Shown here in pieces: positions 23,808 to 34,668 of a DNA stretch of 64,000 nt. Each line of letters opens with the position of its first letter. The stretch's first letter is position 1. Below the pieces are notes generated by a model. It saw nothing but the letters and a program-made list of their open reading frames with translations. It did not search any database and was not told where the DNA came from. Made by a program: the position numbers and the translations under genes. Source of the DNA: Gigaspora rosea (Eukaryota; Glomeromycota; Glomeromycetes; Diversisporales; Gigasporaceae); assembly GCA_003550325.1 (NCBI GenBank), contig QKWP01000687.1, positions 162,883 through 226,882 on the forward strand, written 5' to 3'.

Positions 23808-24390
23808 GTAATTACTAAACATATTCTAATTATGTTGGTTGCGAGTCAACCGGGGCAGCTACAAAGTGTGGATCGATGACACAGCCGCAACTAATAATTT
23901 ACAAGTTGTACAATAATAAATAATATCAATTTTAGATATAAGCCTCAAAAAATGAACACTTATACTAAATAATAACTTCAAAATAAAAAAGATATAGTTA
24001 CAGCCTGTCTTCGATTGGTTATTTTTGCTAAGGCTGTGCCATAGATCTACACTTTTGGGACCACCCTGGTTAACTAGTGAGTTGCGATGATTTTTCAAAA
24101 TTATTTTTTCCCTATTCAACATTAACAAGGTTAAAAATAATACCTGCAACTAATTAAATGCTAATTCTAACCTTATGTGATGTGAATAAAAGAACTAACT
24201 GTCAGAAAATTATGCCGGAAATTCTATGGAACAGTGAAACTTCACATGATATATATTATTATCTTAACTGCTAACCAACCAATCATATGAATTTGCACTG
24301 TCCCTAAGCACTGTCCACAGAATTTCCGGAATTAGTGATTATAGTCATTTGAAACAGTGCAAAAATAATAATTCGATTTTTTTTCTATAG
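23808..24390 (+). other. Intron of the DDE-like pseudogene, MITE-filled
   Basis: Donor AAA|GTAATT and acceptor TTCTATAG|TTTGAA join in phase 0 (FGKKSK to FEFWTRS). An element with degenerate inverted ends occupies 23838-24089. Confidence 0.65.
23838..24089. mobile_element. Degenerate inverted-repeat MITE in intron
   Basis: The left arm GTTGCGAGTCAACCGGGG, continuing to AAAGTGTGGATCGATG and ACACAGCC, is mirrored imperfectly by the right arm ending TGAGTTGCGATG. The right arm in reverse complement contains CACTTTTGGGACC-complement and GGCACAGCC words in the same order. The minus open frame through it is not a gene. Confidence 0.5.
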
Positions 24391-24624
24391 TTTGAATTCT
24401 GGACTCGATCGAAAGACCCAACAAAAGACGAAGCTATGCTAAAGTATCTATATGAATGCAAATTTCTTCAAAGCGTACCTGCAAATCATAATAAAACAGA
24501 TCAATTTTGGAGCGCATTTCAGGATGCATTAGATAGTAATATTCGTGGAAATGATGGAAAAAGAAGAATATTATCTATTATCGCAGATAGATTTCACTAT
24601 GATACGATCAAAGAAAAGTTATCT

Positions 24625-24691
24625 GTTAGTAATTTATAAACAATAAATTAACATTGAACTCAAACTTAAATAATCTAAAACTTATCTTTAG
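24625..24691 (+). other. 67-bp intron of the DDE-like pseudogene
   Basis: Donor GTTAGT after ATCT and acceptor TATCTTTAG before GTCTCTAATG restore KEKLS-VSNDLITEARH. The size and sites are those of a normal short fungal intron. Confidence 0.7.
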
Positions 24692-25106
24692 GTCTCTAAT
24701 GATTTGATTACTGAAGCACGTCATTATGCACGTATAAATGGCCCAGGATGTGTTCAGTTGGAAAAGCCCAAAATTACAATAAAAAAATTAACACGCGAAA
24801 AAGAAGAACAAATTGAAAGTTTTTTTCAAGATAAGGCAAACGTCATAATGAGTTCTTACAAAACTGATAGTGCGACTGGATTGCCTGTACATTACTTAAA
24901 AAATACCAAAAAAGCTTTATGGGAACGGTTTCATGAAGAATATCCAGATGGCATTAAAAGAACAACATTTTATAAATACTTACAAGGAGAACGATATATA
25001 TAAAGAAGACTTGGGTGGTCTTTGTTCAATTTGCAACATGTACGGATATGAATCATTTGATGAGCTTCAAAAATTGATTCTACATTATGCAAGCTTGGAT
25101 CATCAG

Positions 25107-25325
25107 GTAAATTTAATTTTGATGATAACGATTATGCTACTTACTCTCGTTATAGTGAAATCGGGCTAAGAAAAATCTTCACGTCAAAAAAATAATGCCA
25201 TAGTATGCTCTGATCAATAACAAGCATATTGTATCTGGTATTATACATATAAGTAATGCAAAAATTAATTTGTGATAACAAGAAAAATATTGTGCAAAAT
25301 ACCTAAATATTATTTTGATAATACT

Positions 25326-25362
<37 letters not shown>

Positions 25363-25895
25363 TCCAGGTATTTTGCATAGGATACTAAAAAAAAAAAAAA
25401 TTTGATAATGCATTTTGTTATATCGATTTGAAGTTTAATAATACCATAATTTAAATTGCAACTCATCAACGATCACTTCAAAGATACCATATTTCAGACA
25501 TTCATTTCACCGACAAGCTTATTTTAATTTAAAGACAAGTTCATTTCGTAGACAGTATAATACTAGTATAATTTTCCGACAGCTCATTTCACAAAGTAAT
25601 TCTAGTCATTGTTGTTAGGGTTAGGCCTAAAATTAGAGTTAAGGTTAGTGCGATTTATAAAAAAATTTTCTGTGAAATGAGCTGTTGGTGAAATATACTG
25701 TCTACGAAATGAACTTGTCTGGTCTGTAAAATAAGCTTGGCGGTGAAGTGATTGTTGATGGAATGCAGTATCTTTGAAGTGATTGTCGGTGAAATAATTC
25801 AGACCCAATTTTAAAGTTCTAGGTTTTCACTTGGCGATACTTATATCAAGAATTTACTATAACGAGAAAGTTATATTTTAGTATCTACTAATTAG
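25107..25895 (+). other. Intron enlarged by a MITE and a trinucleotide repeat
   Basis: The donor GTAAAT follows the LDHQ codons; the acceptor CTAATTAG precedes LNNDKERLL. Contents are an (AAT)n run at about 25328-25360 and MITE copy A at 25463. Confidence 0.6.
25463..25795. mobile_element. Long-inverted-repeat MITE, family M1 copy A
   Basis: The left side reads ATCAACGATCACTTCAAAGA, the right side TCTTTGAAGTGATTGTCGGT, with further paired words (ACAGTATA, GACAGCTCATTTCAC). The centre carries GTTAGGGTTAGG. It is about 80% or more identical by eye to copy B at 27638, and both lie in introns of the same dead gene. A minus-strand open frame (25808-25602) across it is not a gene. Confidence 0.8.
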
Positions 25896-26691
25896 TTAAA
25901 TAACGATAAGGAACGACTACTTACCGAATGTAATAATCTGCAAAGGTATTTGAAAAAAGATTATGAAAATGAACTTAAAGTTGATTCTTGTGGTTATACT
26001 AAACATAATACCTGTATAAATCATTGTATGCTATATGCTTTTGGTGCATGTTCGCAATCACACAATCTAACCTGCAACCGTTGTGGAGCCTTTTTCAATT
26101 TATTAGCACAAATTCAAGAGCATATACCATCTGATCTTCATAATAAATTAAGTGTATTAAAAGAATATTTATTATATTATTTGGCTCATCAGACTCGAAA
26201 AGTTTATTTGAACGCACAACTTAATGCACAATTAGGAGAGCTCAATGAAATGGGTGCCCTAATTATAGTAGATTATAAAATGAAAATTTTACCAAAAAGT
26301 GCACGCGAAACAAACAAGACTTCTTTGGAAAAAAGGATGGCATTACATTCAATATTGATATATACTAGCCTGTATAATAATACTACTTTACAAGTTCGTG
26401 CATTCGATCATTGGTCAACCGATACTCGTCAAGACGCCTGGTTCACGGCTTCCTCCTTAAATGCTGCAATATCAGAAATAGATCCTCAGCCAGAATGGGT
26501 TGTTTTTATATCAGATAATGGCCCCCATTATTATAAAGCAGATTTGATGTTGATTATGGGAAGGTGGAAAGAATGGTATAATATATATGTTAGAAAATGG
26601 ACTTTTCTTGAAGCAGAGGAAGCGAAAACAACAATTGATTCTCACCATGCCCAGGTCTGAATATCAATCTATTGTATTGCATGCAATAATG

Positions 26692-26762
26692 CACATGGGC
26701 GTTATTTTGAAATTTCTACTTTTTGAAATTTATATACTTGGTTTAAAATAACACCCATGTGT
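26692..26762. repeat. Short palindromic MITE
   Basis: Left CACATGGGCGTTATTTTGAA pairs with right TTTAAAATAACACCCATGTG. No open frame; no target duplication was resolved. Confidence 0.6.
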
Positions 26763-26813
26763 GTCCAAAAATAACCCTCCCCTACCATATTTGAATCTAA
26801 TTGGATCAACGTA

Positions 26814-26990
26814 TGAGTGCCGTCAAAGAAAAACTGTCATTGGGCTTTCAATTATATTTATTTCAGACTCCAGAACTTGTCCATGAAAAATTTAATAAAT
26901 GACATATTATATATTACATATAATACATCCTGGAGTCCGAAACAAATCTAATTGAATTCCCAATGACAAGGTTTCCTTTGACTGCACTCA
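26814..26990. mobile_element. Palindromic MITE with TGAGTGC ends
   Basis: The left arm TGAGTGCCGTCAAAGAAAAA and its continuation GTCATTGGG, CAGACTCCAG are mirrored by CTGGAGTCCG, CCCAATGAC and TTTGACTGCACTCA. TA lies at 26812-26813 and 26991-26992, compatible with a TA target duplication. Confidence 0.7.
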
Positions 26991-27637
26991 TATATAGCTA
27001 GTACTGTAGATTTATTATACCGAATCTATTGTGTTCGGTATAAAAAGTGATTCAAATATTGCACATATGCATCCCTAAATAATGCGCAGCTATGCGTTAT
27101 TATTATGCAAAAATATTATAACATTATTTGATTATTCAACAACTTACCTTTAAAATAACTACAGATTTCCCATGCAATTAATCGTCATGTTTGTTTAGGA
27201 TTTAATATTGCACAAGGATCAGATATTGAATTGGCCATTGAAGGGATTTGTGGAACATCAGTGGCTCACTTAGAGCCAGAGCGTCCTAAAGGTAATAAAT
27301 GATAAATAAGCTGTTAAATAATTGCAAACTAACTTTATATATATTAGTTTCAGGTAAAAAGCAGGTTAATACTTTACCAGGTAATTCAAACTGGTTTTCA
27401 TGGGAATAGCCATGGGACAATAATAATACGGGATATGTTTGAGCACGTGCGATTCCTAATATTGGTGAATGGAACGAATTTACGCCTGCAAAATTAGAAA
27501 AGTTACAAAAAAAAGATATTCAAAAGCCAAATCCTCAAGTTTCTCAGCATTCAGTTCCCAAGTCTCCATGGTTTGTTCCAATGCCACATAAATCAAGTAA
27601 TGAATTTTTTTTTACTAAATCATGCTGTTTTGATCAA

Positions 27638-27967
27638 TTCATCGACAATCACTTCAAAGACACCATATTTCGCCGACAAGCTTATTTTACAGACGATTAA
27701 TTTACAGACAAGTTCATTTCATAGACAGTATAATACCACCGACAGCTCATTTCACAAAGTAATTCTGGTCATTGTCGTTAGGGTTAGGCTTAAAATTAGA
27801 GTTAAGATTAGTGCAGTTTATAAAAAAATTTTCTGTGAAATGAGTTGTCGGTGAAATATACTGTCTACGAGATGAAATTTATTGTCCGTAAAATAAGTTT
27901 GTCAGTAATGTGAATGTCGATGGAATGCGGTGTTTTTGAAGTAATTGCTAGTGAAATCATACGGACC
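27638..27967. mobile_element. Long-inverted-repeat MITE, family M1 copy B
   Basis: Same family as 25463: starts TTCATCGACAATCACTTCAA, has GACAGCTCATTTCAC and GTTAGGGTTAGGC inside, and ends TTTTTGAAGTAATTGCTAG with GAAATCAT. It lies in the intron 27597-27999, between the GEWNEF exon and the SAP exon. A 93-codon plus-strand open frame here is not a gene. Confidence 0.8.
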
Positions 27968-28170
27968 CTATAATACTGCTATCTAATTTTTTATTTTAGA
28001 AATCCATCCTGATCATTTAACAGTTGATCAACTGAAAACGCAATTAACAAATCGAGGAGTTAGCTATAATAATTAAAGTACAAAACAAGATTTGATATCT
28101 TTATTGAATAATAAATTATCCCAAGAACCAGATTTACAGAAAACAGGTATTGTTAACGGACGTAAAAGTA

Positions 28171-28421
28171 CCGTAGACCACTGTATACAGTAACCCCTAA
28201 AATAATACCCCCATGATTAAGACCCGGGTATTATTCACCATCCCTACCATCCTGTTTCTTGAATAAGATCTGGGGGTATAACTATGTTGATTTACTACTT
28301 TTACTATGATATATCCCCAAATATAGTACCCGGTTCTTCACACAGTACCCATGGGTACTATTCAATTTTAAAAACGGAGTTCTTGAATAAGACCCCAGGT
28401 ATTGTATACAGTGGTCTACGG
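28171..28421. mobile_element. MITE with CCGTAGACCACTG ends, TA duplication
   Basis: The ends CCGTAGACCACTGTATACAG and CTGTATA-complement...CAGTGGTCTACGG are perfect inverted repeats for about 19 bases. TA lies at 28169-28170 and 28422-28423. Inner words ACCCGGGTATTATTCA and GGGTACTATTC also pair. It interrupts the 3' part of the DDE-like pseudogene, between the SAP exon and the C-terminal exon. Confidence 0.82.
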
Positions 28422-28895
28422 TAATACTAAAATTCAACTAATTACAATGTAATTACAAAATTATCTGCTGAAGCATTGAATTCAAATGAAGAAAGGTAAA
28501 ACTAAATTCATTTGCAGTTATAAATATCCACATACATTTAAAAAAATCGCAATTTGACCCTACCATCAAATAAAAATATATACAGTGAATTTCCACTTGC
28601 ATTAGGCTGGGCTTTAAAAGAAAACCAAAAATTTGGAAAAAGAGGCGGAGGTAAAAGAATCAGTAAACATGTTATAACTTATCTGGAAGGATATTTCTTA
28701 GCGGGTAACATTAACAAAAGTGATCGTTATACCGCAGAAGAGATGCATACTGAATTACTTGAGCTGGTAAAAACGGGTAACTTAGAAGAAAGTGACGTTC
28801 CGAAGGTGTCAACGATTCAAAACTGGATAGGACGATATGCGACACAGCATAAACAAAAAATTGCACTCGTTAGTCAATGTAGTATTTTTCAATAA

Positions 28896-30589
28896 ATAGT
28901 AAAAACTTGATATATTGTCATACTGGTACTAGTGAATTATAGCTTTTTGGAAGGTCAGAATCTGGCGTTTCCCTAATAAAAAGTTTTTAACGATCGAAAT
29001 TCGTAAAAAAAATTTATTAAAATCTGGTTCTCGTGGCTTTGACAATTCGGTTACACTAATTTTTAATACAGGTTCAATATTAATTTTGCCTATTGACCTT
29101 TAGTGTAAAGTTTGGTACTTATGATTTTTTTTATAAGTGATCTACAAAATGTTCTCCAAATTTTAATAATAAATTTCACTGGTTCGCATATGGATCATCA
29201 ATTAAAATATTACCCATTGTGTTTAAGGCCTTTTCATTAAAATTTCAATACTTTATAACTTGAATCGCTTCTGAGTTTCGTAAAAATATTTAGTGTTCAA
29301 CTATGAACACAAACTGCCGCCAGAAAACGAGAGTTTTCAGTGTTATCGCTATTTTATAGCTATGGTTACTACGATGGATTTCAAAGGTCTTTCCACTTAC
29401 TTTGCATAGCATATCGTGCGTGTATCTAAGGTTTTATAACAAGAAAATAAAAAAAGTTTATGCAACTACGTACATATAAAGAATTATTGCTTTTATACTA
29501 ATTACGCTGTATGACAGGATTTTAGTTCATGTAACTATGTCCCGAAGGGTGATTTTACTAGCAAAAATTTTGTGTGATGGGATTTTAGTTCGTGTAACAT
29601 TAGTGCAGATCTAAATTTAGAACAAATTTGGATTTGTATAACAAAACTATAATCCTTGTTTATCCAAATCAGATGATCAGTCCCGAACCGTGATTTTCCT
29701 AGCAAAAACCCATTTGTTAAGAGTAGATATTACGTTCTTTAAAAGTACTCTAAGCCATATAAATAAGTTACTAGTTAATTAATTTGTATTAGCCAATCAG
29801 ACAAATTTCTGCCTATGACTTTATGGCTAATTTGAAAATTAGTGGAACACGTAATGAATTTGTATTATAGTATATATTTTGTATAGCTGAAAATTATATT
29901 ATTGAAAACTATACTTTTTATTACCAAAAAATAATTACAAGTCACAAAATTTATCACGTGTCCCACTAAAGCTATAAGCGACTCTAATTTGGAATGGTCT
30001 CCCTGGAGGTTGTAAGCTCTTATATCATACAAATAGATCTACATTCAAAATAAGAAATGATTTAATAATTGTCCAGAGCGTAGCTAAGGACTCTTAATTT
30101 CTATGCAAGTGATACAAAAGTTATGTTTTTAATACTTCAAATATATTGGTCACCAGCATCCCCAATCGTGTTGATGCTTGTATATAAACTAGAGTGAACC
30201 CAACAAATATTATAATATAATAATTTTTTTCTTATGAAAAAATTTTTTTAAAAAAAAAAAAAATAAAATTTTTAAAATTTTTAGAATTTTTTGCATAATT
30301 TCTGCACAATATAATAAAATTGTACCAAATTTTAGTATATTGTACCATTAGATTAGCCAGTCCCACATTTACATTTTGTACTGTATTTTTTTACCCAATT
30401 TTGAGTAATGGCCACCCAAAATGTGTCTATAATGATATGGTAGGCCACTGTAATTGATGCATAACATAAGTGTTCAATGAATGCTTCATATTTATTCTTT
30501 TTAGCTTTAATTGCTTCAAGAATAACTATTACTAAATGTTCAAAAGGTAGTCTTGACAAGTAGAAAGAAGACATTTGCAAATGTAGATA
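28896..30589. other. Intergenic; one small inverted repeat
   Basis: No gene supported. The words CCCGAAGGGTGATTTTACTA (29549) and CCCGAACCGTGATTTTCCTA (29681) are diverged direct repeats. A 75-codon minus frame (30580-30353) starting MQMSSFYLSRLP has no recognisable domain. Confidence 0.4.
29839..29969. repeat. Inverted repeat, MITE-like
   Basis: Left TTAGTGGAACACGTAATGAA pairs with right TTATCACGTGTCCCACTAA. The inner AT-rich part also pairs loosely. Target duplication not resolved. Confidence 0.55.
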
Positions 30590-31270
30590 GGGAGAACTTT
30601 ACAATAATGAAGAAGAGATTGATGGAATGTATTGAGGTTGGAAATTGGGGTGTAAAGAAGTTGGAGTTGAAAAAGGAGAAACATAAAGCATCAATTCATA
30701 ACTGAAATTAGCAAATATGGGCGATGATGCTGTTGGAGTAAAAGCCATTGGTGTCAGCTATTATGATAGAATGAGAGTTGGAAATAATGAACACAAGGCA
30801 TTTGTTTATTACCAGAAATCTGCTAATATGCATAATGCAGAAAAGTCAGATCTTTATGACAAATTTTGGGTACCAGAGGAAAAAAAAGCATAGCGGATAC
30901 ATTCCGCAAAAACACTACATTGACCTTGTTTGGCATTTATCTGTGATCAAATCTGCAGATACAGAATATAGAAGTTGCTATTGAAAAATAAGGCTGTTGG
31001 TGTCTGTTATTACAATGAAATTGGAGTTGAAAAGAAGGACACAAGGCACCAGTTTATTACCAAAAATCTGCAAATACGTATAGGGCTAGAAATTTCAAGA
31101 GAAGCATCAGCAGATAAACTTTGTAATAATGCTATTGATGCATGAAGGCGAATGCTAAAATAAAAAAAAAAGACCATTGTAGGCGTTGGTTATCATAATG
31201 GAATTGGAGTTGAAGAAGATGAACACAAGGCATTTGCTATTACCAAAAATCAACTAGAGTTGACGGCAAT
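30590..31270 (+). pseudogene. Sel1-like repeat (SLR) protein remnant
   Basis: At least three degenerate Sel1/TPR-like units can be read across frames. Near 30780 reads GNNEHKAFVYYQKSANM, near 31005 VGVCYYNEIGVEK, and near 31190 VGVGYHNGIGVEEDEHKAF. The pattern G-x-x-Y-x-x-G-x-G-V-x-x-D-x-x-K-A-x-x-Y-Y-x-K-(S/A)-A is that of SLR adaptor proteins, which in these fungi often follow a kinase domain. Stops and frameshifts between all units show the gene is dead. No start, kinase part or splice sites can be recovered. Confidence 0.6.
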
Positions 31271-32054
31271 AATAGGAGTGGAGCCAAAATACTGAGGAAG
31301 GTACAATAAGAAGAGTGAGCTCATGACGAAATCAAGAGTTGCCCAAAGAGTAGAAAACGTATTGTGGTATCAGATAAAGAAATCCAAGTGTATACAATAT
31401 GGATTTAGGACTTTTGACATCAAAGGAGAAATTAATAGTGTTATACTATATGCAGTGTTGGAAATTAAATAGGTAAACCGTTTGTGCAGGAGGCTGATAT
31501 CCATAGGGTTGAAGTCATCATATCAAAGGTTTAACCTAAAAGGAGCATTTGATAGTGAATCTTTTACTATTATTGGGCTGCCATTAGAAATTTGGCAGGG
31601 TAAAAGATCAGAAAAAAAAAGGGTAAAAACAGGGCATATGGATGCGTATATTCACGTGTATAAGTGAGGCGGGTGTGTACACCCCACACTGCTCTCAATT
31701 TAGATTGAAGATAGCATGTACATGAGTATATGGTACATAGCTTTATGAGAAGAAAAATGGACACGCATGTTCATGTATAGATTAGGCTATTGTTAGAAAT
31801 TTGGCAGGGTAGAAGACCAAAAAAAAAAGAAAGAGAAAAGAGGTAGAAACAGGGCATACAGATGTGTATGTTCGTGTCTATAAGTGAGGCGAGTGTGTAC
31901 ACCCTACACTGCTCTCAAATTAGATTGAAGGTAGCATGTATATAATATATAGTACAGAGCTTTGTAAAAAAAACAAATGCACATGTTCGTATATAGGTAT
32001 ATATTGCATATGGGTATAGATTAGTGCGGGTATGGATGCCCGTACTGCCCCTAA

Positions 32055-32582
32055 GGGGGCATCCATAAATAATGTTATGTACTCCCTCATAGTAGCGCTG
32101 GACCCCTCCTCTACTATATAAAAAAATTTTTCAAAATCCATATGTTTATATATATAATTTTACAAAAACTTGAATATATTGTGACACAGTGATCCGATTT
32201 GGAAGATTTAGGTACCATTCGATTCGTCTCAGTGAGACGAATCCAATGATACCAAAATCATTTTATTTGGATCACTGGATCAATAGTTATTCACAAAAAA
32301 CCATTGATTTTTTAGTAATTTTATAAGAAAACATAATAACCAATAGTATTTGGCCATTAAAATTTGATCCAGTGATCCAATTGAAATGAAATTGGTACCA
32401 TTCGACTCCTCTCACTGAGACGAATCGAATGGTACCAAAATCATTAAATTTGGGCCACTGGTCAATTTTTAGCCAATTTTTTCTAAAAAAATTACGTTAT
32501 ATTTTTTTAACCCCCTACTTATTGAGACAAATGTTATCGTTTGTCCAACCCCTCTTGTATAATATTATTTATGGATGCCCCC
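32055..32582. mobile_element. PIF/Harbinger-type MITE, TAA target duplication
   Basis: The 528-bp element has perfect ends GGGGGCATCCATAAATAAT and its reverse complement (...ATTATTTATGGATGCCCCC). TAA lies at 32052-32054 and 32583-32585. Uninterrupted satellite units read CCCCTAAGGAATGG at this point, which confirms insertion with a 3-bp TAA duplication, the Harbinger/Tourist signature. Inside are two copies of a smaller palindrome, GGTACCATTCGATTCGTC type (about 32210 and 32395), also amplified at 46110-46680. Confidence 0.88.
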
Positions 32583-33668
32583 TAAGGAATGGTATAGTAT
32601 ATGAATCAGGTTTTGAAAAAAAGGTGAAAAGGAAACCGAACACACATGTTCGTATAGGAGTACAAACGAGGCATATGAATACATGTGCTCGTGAGTAGGT
32701 ATTAGTAAGGCAGATATGAACACCTCACACTGCTTTTAATTGTGGATATGATTAAGAGAATTCAGTTGTATATGTGAGGCGGGTGTGTACACCCCATACC
32801 GCTTTTGAATTAGATTGAAGGTAGCATGTACATGAGTATATAGTACAGGGCTTTGTAAAAGAAAACAAATGTGCATGTTCGTGTATAGGTATTAATAAAG
32901 CATATATCACATATGGGTATAGATTGGAGCAGGTATGAACTCCCTTACTGCCCCTAAGGAATGGTATAGTATATAGATCATGTATTGGAAAAAAAAGAAG
33001 AAAAAGAAAACCAAATGTGCATGTTCGTATAGGAGTACAAATGAGGCATATGAATATATATACTCGTGAGTAGGTATTAGTAAAGCAGGTGTGAACGCCC
33101 CACACTGCTTTTAATTATGGATATGGTTAAGAGAATTCAGTTGTATATGTGAGGCGGGTGTGTACACCCCACACTGCTCTCGAATTAAATTGAAGGTAGC
33201 ATGTATATGAGTATATAGTACAGGGCTTTGTAAAAAGAAAACGAATGCACATGTTCATTATAGGTATGAATAAAGCATATATCGCATGTGAGTATAGATT
33301 GGAGCAGGTATAGATGCCTGTACTACCCCTAAGAAATGGTATAGCATATGGATCAGGTATTGAAAAAAAAGGGAAAAGGAAACTGAACACGCATGTTCGT
33401 ATAGGGGTACAAACGAGGCATATGAATACATATGCTCGTGAGTAGGTATTAGTAAGGCAGGTGTGAACACCCCACACTGCTTTTAAAGGATATGGTTAAG
33501 AAAATTCGGTTGTATATGTGAGGCGAGTGTGTACACCCCACACTGCTCTCAAATTAAAATCGTAGGTAGAGTATATGAGTATACAGTGCAGAGCATTGTG
33601 TAGAGAAAAACGAATATGCATATTTGTGTAAGGGTATGAATAGAGTATATGAACATATAGGTTGTGTG

Positions 33669-33948
33669 TAGTGATGTGAATTCTACCAATTTGGCATATT
33701 CCTACCAGTATCTACCGGTAGGTGGTAGCTACCGGTAGCTACTACTACCAGTAGATCTACTAGTCACATAATAAATAAAATTTATTTGACAAATCATATG
33801 CCTTCGATACTTAAAATCACATCGAAATTTTATTCTATTATTTTACTGGTATATACCCTGCATATAATTTATCTAATGGTATCTACCGTTATCTAACGGT
33901 AGATACCAGTAGTAGATTCCTACCGGTAGCTACCAACTCACATCACTA
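33669..33948. mobile_element. hAT-like MITE with CTACCGGTAG words
   Basis: The 280-bp element starts TAGTGATGTGAATTCTACC and ends with the near mirror ...ACTCACATCACTA. Flanks are GTTGTGTG (33661-33668) and ATTGTGTG (33949-33956), a 7-of-8 target duplication. Subterminal words are CTACCGGTAG/GTAGATACC. It interrupts the satellite array. Confidence 0.8.
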
Positions 33949-34248
33949 ATTGTGTGTGTGTATATAAATTGAGGCGGGTGTGTACACCCACACCACTCTT
34001 AAGTAATGGTATAGTACGTAGATTGTGTAAAAAAAAAAAAAGAAAGATAGAAGAGGGAAACCAAACACGCATGTTGAGGTAAAGATATAAACAAGGCATA
34101 CAAAAATATGCTCATGCGTTGGTATGGGTGAGGTGGCACATTGCCTTTAAGTTATGGTTAAGGAAATGATACATAGAACCACGTGAACATGTAGGTTCAG
34201 GTATGTGTATAGATTGAGGCAAGTGTGTACACCCACACCACTCTCAAG

Positions 34249-34668
34249 CTAAGCTATATAGGAAAGATCCAGAAGAGCTAAGGAGGTGTTGCAGGATGTC
34301 ATGTGAGGTGAGGTTACGGAGTGCAGGTATAGGTATGTTCTTATAGCCAAAATGCTACGATCCTCGTCAACAATCCCATACTGTATTACATTGTTCATTG
34401 TTTGCATGAGAAGACGTGACTGTAGGTATAGAGGTTGGTCACGACTGTTGTGTGCGAGGAAGGGGCACACCACGAGACGAGCAATAATAATGATCCGCTT
34501 GTGAACGAAGTCACAAGGCGGGCAATTATTGCGAGTCACCGGGCTTTCCATGTGACGGCAGATCACAGACGAAATGGTATTTGAGTAACCTGATGATCTG
34601 CATCGATCTCTTTGTTCTTGGAATTTTCTGCTTGACATTGTGTCCAGCGATCCCCCCACCACGCCCAA
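34249..34668 (-). CDS. Possible small unidentified protein in a GC-richer island
   Basis: A 139-codon open frame from ATG 34668; an internal ATG gives a start at MSSRKFQEQRDRCRSS. It contains several Cys/His (ICRHMESPV, NNCPPCDF, LVVC) but no pattern I can name, then a mixed C-terminal half ending LDLSYIA. The region (34,249-34,830) is clearly less AT-rich than its surroundings, with CACGTG and CpG-containing sequence just upstream. That fits a real gene start or a foreign or retroposed piece. Its 3' end abuts the satellite array. I do not recognise a family; it may be noncoding. Confidence 0.3.
   Translation of the reverse strand: MGVVGGSLDTMSSRKFQEQRDRCRSSGYSNTISSVICRHMESPVTRNNCPPCDFVHKRIIIIARLVVCPFLAHNSRDQPLYLQSRLLMQTMNNVIQYGIVDEDRSILAIRTYLYLHSVTSPHMTSCNTSLALLDLSYIA

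Larger units (their letters stand above)
26655..27164 (+). other. Intron with two MITEs
   Basis: The donor follows the HHAQ codons (CAG|GTCTGA, a weak site); the acceptor AACTACAG precedes ISHAINRH. Palindromic insertions lie at 26692-26762 and 26814-26990. Confidence 0.65.
22819..28895 (+). pseudogene. Multi-exon DDE-like protein with Zn-ligand cluster and SAP motif, decayed
   Basis: Likely start is ATG 22819 (MSKYKVSLVFRGEIIE); an in-frame ATG at 22672 is less likely. Exons deduced from reading frame and GT-AG sites: 22819-23807 (base lost near 23280; TAA at 23703), 24391-24624, 24692-25106 (shift at the TA run near 24995), 25896-26654, 27165-27291, 27354-27596 (TAG 27407, TGA 27440), 28000-about 28150 (TAA 28074), then 28554-28895. 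The exon at 25896 holds Cys/His ligands (CINHC, CNRC), then VDYKM (D codon 26271), ISDNGPHY and EAEEAKTTIDSHHAQ, which look like a DDE/RNase H catalytic triad. The exon at 28000 reads LTVDQLKTQLTNRG, a SAP DNA-binding motif. The tail reads GKRISKHVITYLEG. It resembles a large hypothetical family of arbuscular mycorrhizal fungi. Several MITEs occupy its introns. Role inferred: transposase or domesticated relative. Confidence 0.7.
31660..34240. repeat. ~370-bp tandem satellite array
   Basis: The word GAGGCGGGTGTGTACACCCC and variants recurs near 31670, 31885, 32776, 33151, 33520, 33970 and 34212. Adjacent intact units are 375 bp (32774 to 33149) and 369 bp (33149 to 33518). Each full unit also has a half-similar motif, AGGCAGGTGTGAACRCCCCA. 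Homologous minus-strand open frames of about 116 codons (33105-32752 and 33477-33127) follow the repeat; I judge them fortuitous. Two unrelated MITEs (32055 and 33669) interrupt the array. Confidence 0.8.

Noticed and set aside
28496-28517. 22-bp intron between late exons of the DDE-like pseudogene
   Set aside because: Too short for splicing; the frame change there is better explained by decay.
30353-30580. Minus-strand 75-codon frame starting MQMSSFYLSRLP
   Set aside because: Looks somewhat protein-like but has no recognisable domain, partner exon or context.
32752-33477. Minus-strand 116-117-codon frames as genes
   Set aside because: They mirror the satellite unit and end at unit borders; kept only as a finding.
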